Of a stretch of DNA of 20,973 nt, positions 20,966-20,973 are shown one piece after another; position 1 is the stretch's first letter; every line of letters begins with the position of its first letter. Where the stretch lies: positions 1-20,973 of the forward strand of contig CALHVV010000024.1 of assembly GCA_938036915.1 (NCBI GenBank). Reading direction: 5' to 3'. The DNA is from an uncultured Candidatus Saccharibacteria bacterium (GTDB taxonomy: Bacteria > Patescibacteriota > Saccharimonadia > Saccharimonadales > Saccharimonadaceae). The notes under the pieces were generated by a model that was given only the letters and a program-made list of their open reading frames with translations, was not told where the DNA came from and made no database searches. The translations under genes were made by a program, and so were the position numbers.

Positions 20966-20973
20966 TTATTCGC

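Noticed and set aside
1..20973. UGA recoded as glycine or another amino acid, as in some CPR lineages
   Set aside because: TGA ends the binding-protein gene in an ATGA overlap at a sensible place, and no gene shows in-frame TGA at conserved positions.

Overview
This window reads as core-genome sequence of a Patescibacteria/CPR bacterium, most likely Saccharibacteria (TM7)-like. That assignment is an inference from protein style: a compact HisRS, trigger factor with ClpP, RpoB/RpoC with no large lineage inserts, a lone type IV pilin-like gene and small single-pass membrane proteins. No 16S rRNA is present to confirm it. Base composition is roughly balanced. The genetic code appears standard: TGA is used as a stop (for example in the ATGA overlap at 19487-19490) and no gene needs UGA read as an amino acid.

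Layout. 1-1122: a truncated tRNA-Leu(CAG) on the minus strand, then a small hypothetical gene and a SpoU-type RNA 2'-O-methyltransferase. 1282-5393: hisS, tig, clpP and a single-pass membrane protein, each with its own promoter signals. 5496-12995: the rpoB-rpoC transcription unit, with a strong promoter, a leader of about 170 nt and a clear intrinsic terminator. 13036-14107: a small accessory patch with an apparently frameshifted gene and a convergent hypothetical gene. 14196-15770: a divergent pair, a membrane protein and a type IV pilin-like protein. 15828-18045: fusA with its own promoter and terminator. 18077-18631: a small heat-shock protein on the minus strand. 18636-20965: a three-gene polar amino-acid ABC importer with overlapping genes.

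Functionally this is mostly information processing (tRNA charging, RNA methylation, transcription, translocation) and protein quality control (trigger factor, ClpP, Hsp20), plus surface and uptake functions (pilin, amino-acid importer). clpP carries a near-perfect CIRCE (HrcA) operator over its -35 box.

The most unusual signals are these. (1) RpoC has lost all eight cysteines of the two canonical beta-prime zinc clusters and has a trigger loop that reads like RNA polymerase II (Q-L-N-H instead of Q-M-R-H), with NADYDGD in place of NADFDGD. (2) EF-G has NKIN in place of the guanine-reading NKxD motif, and its G5 SA(F/K) motif is missing. (3) Many genes have a -10 box only 6-9 nt before the start codon, so their transcripts should be leaderless. 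(4) The last ~480 bp of the window, from mid-way through the ABC ATPase gene, switch abruptly in codon usage, suggesting recombination or a chimeric assembly join.
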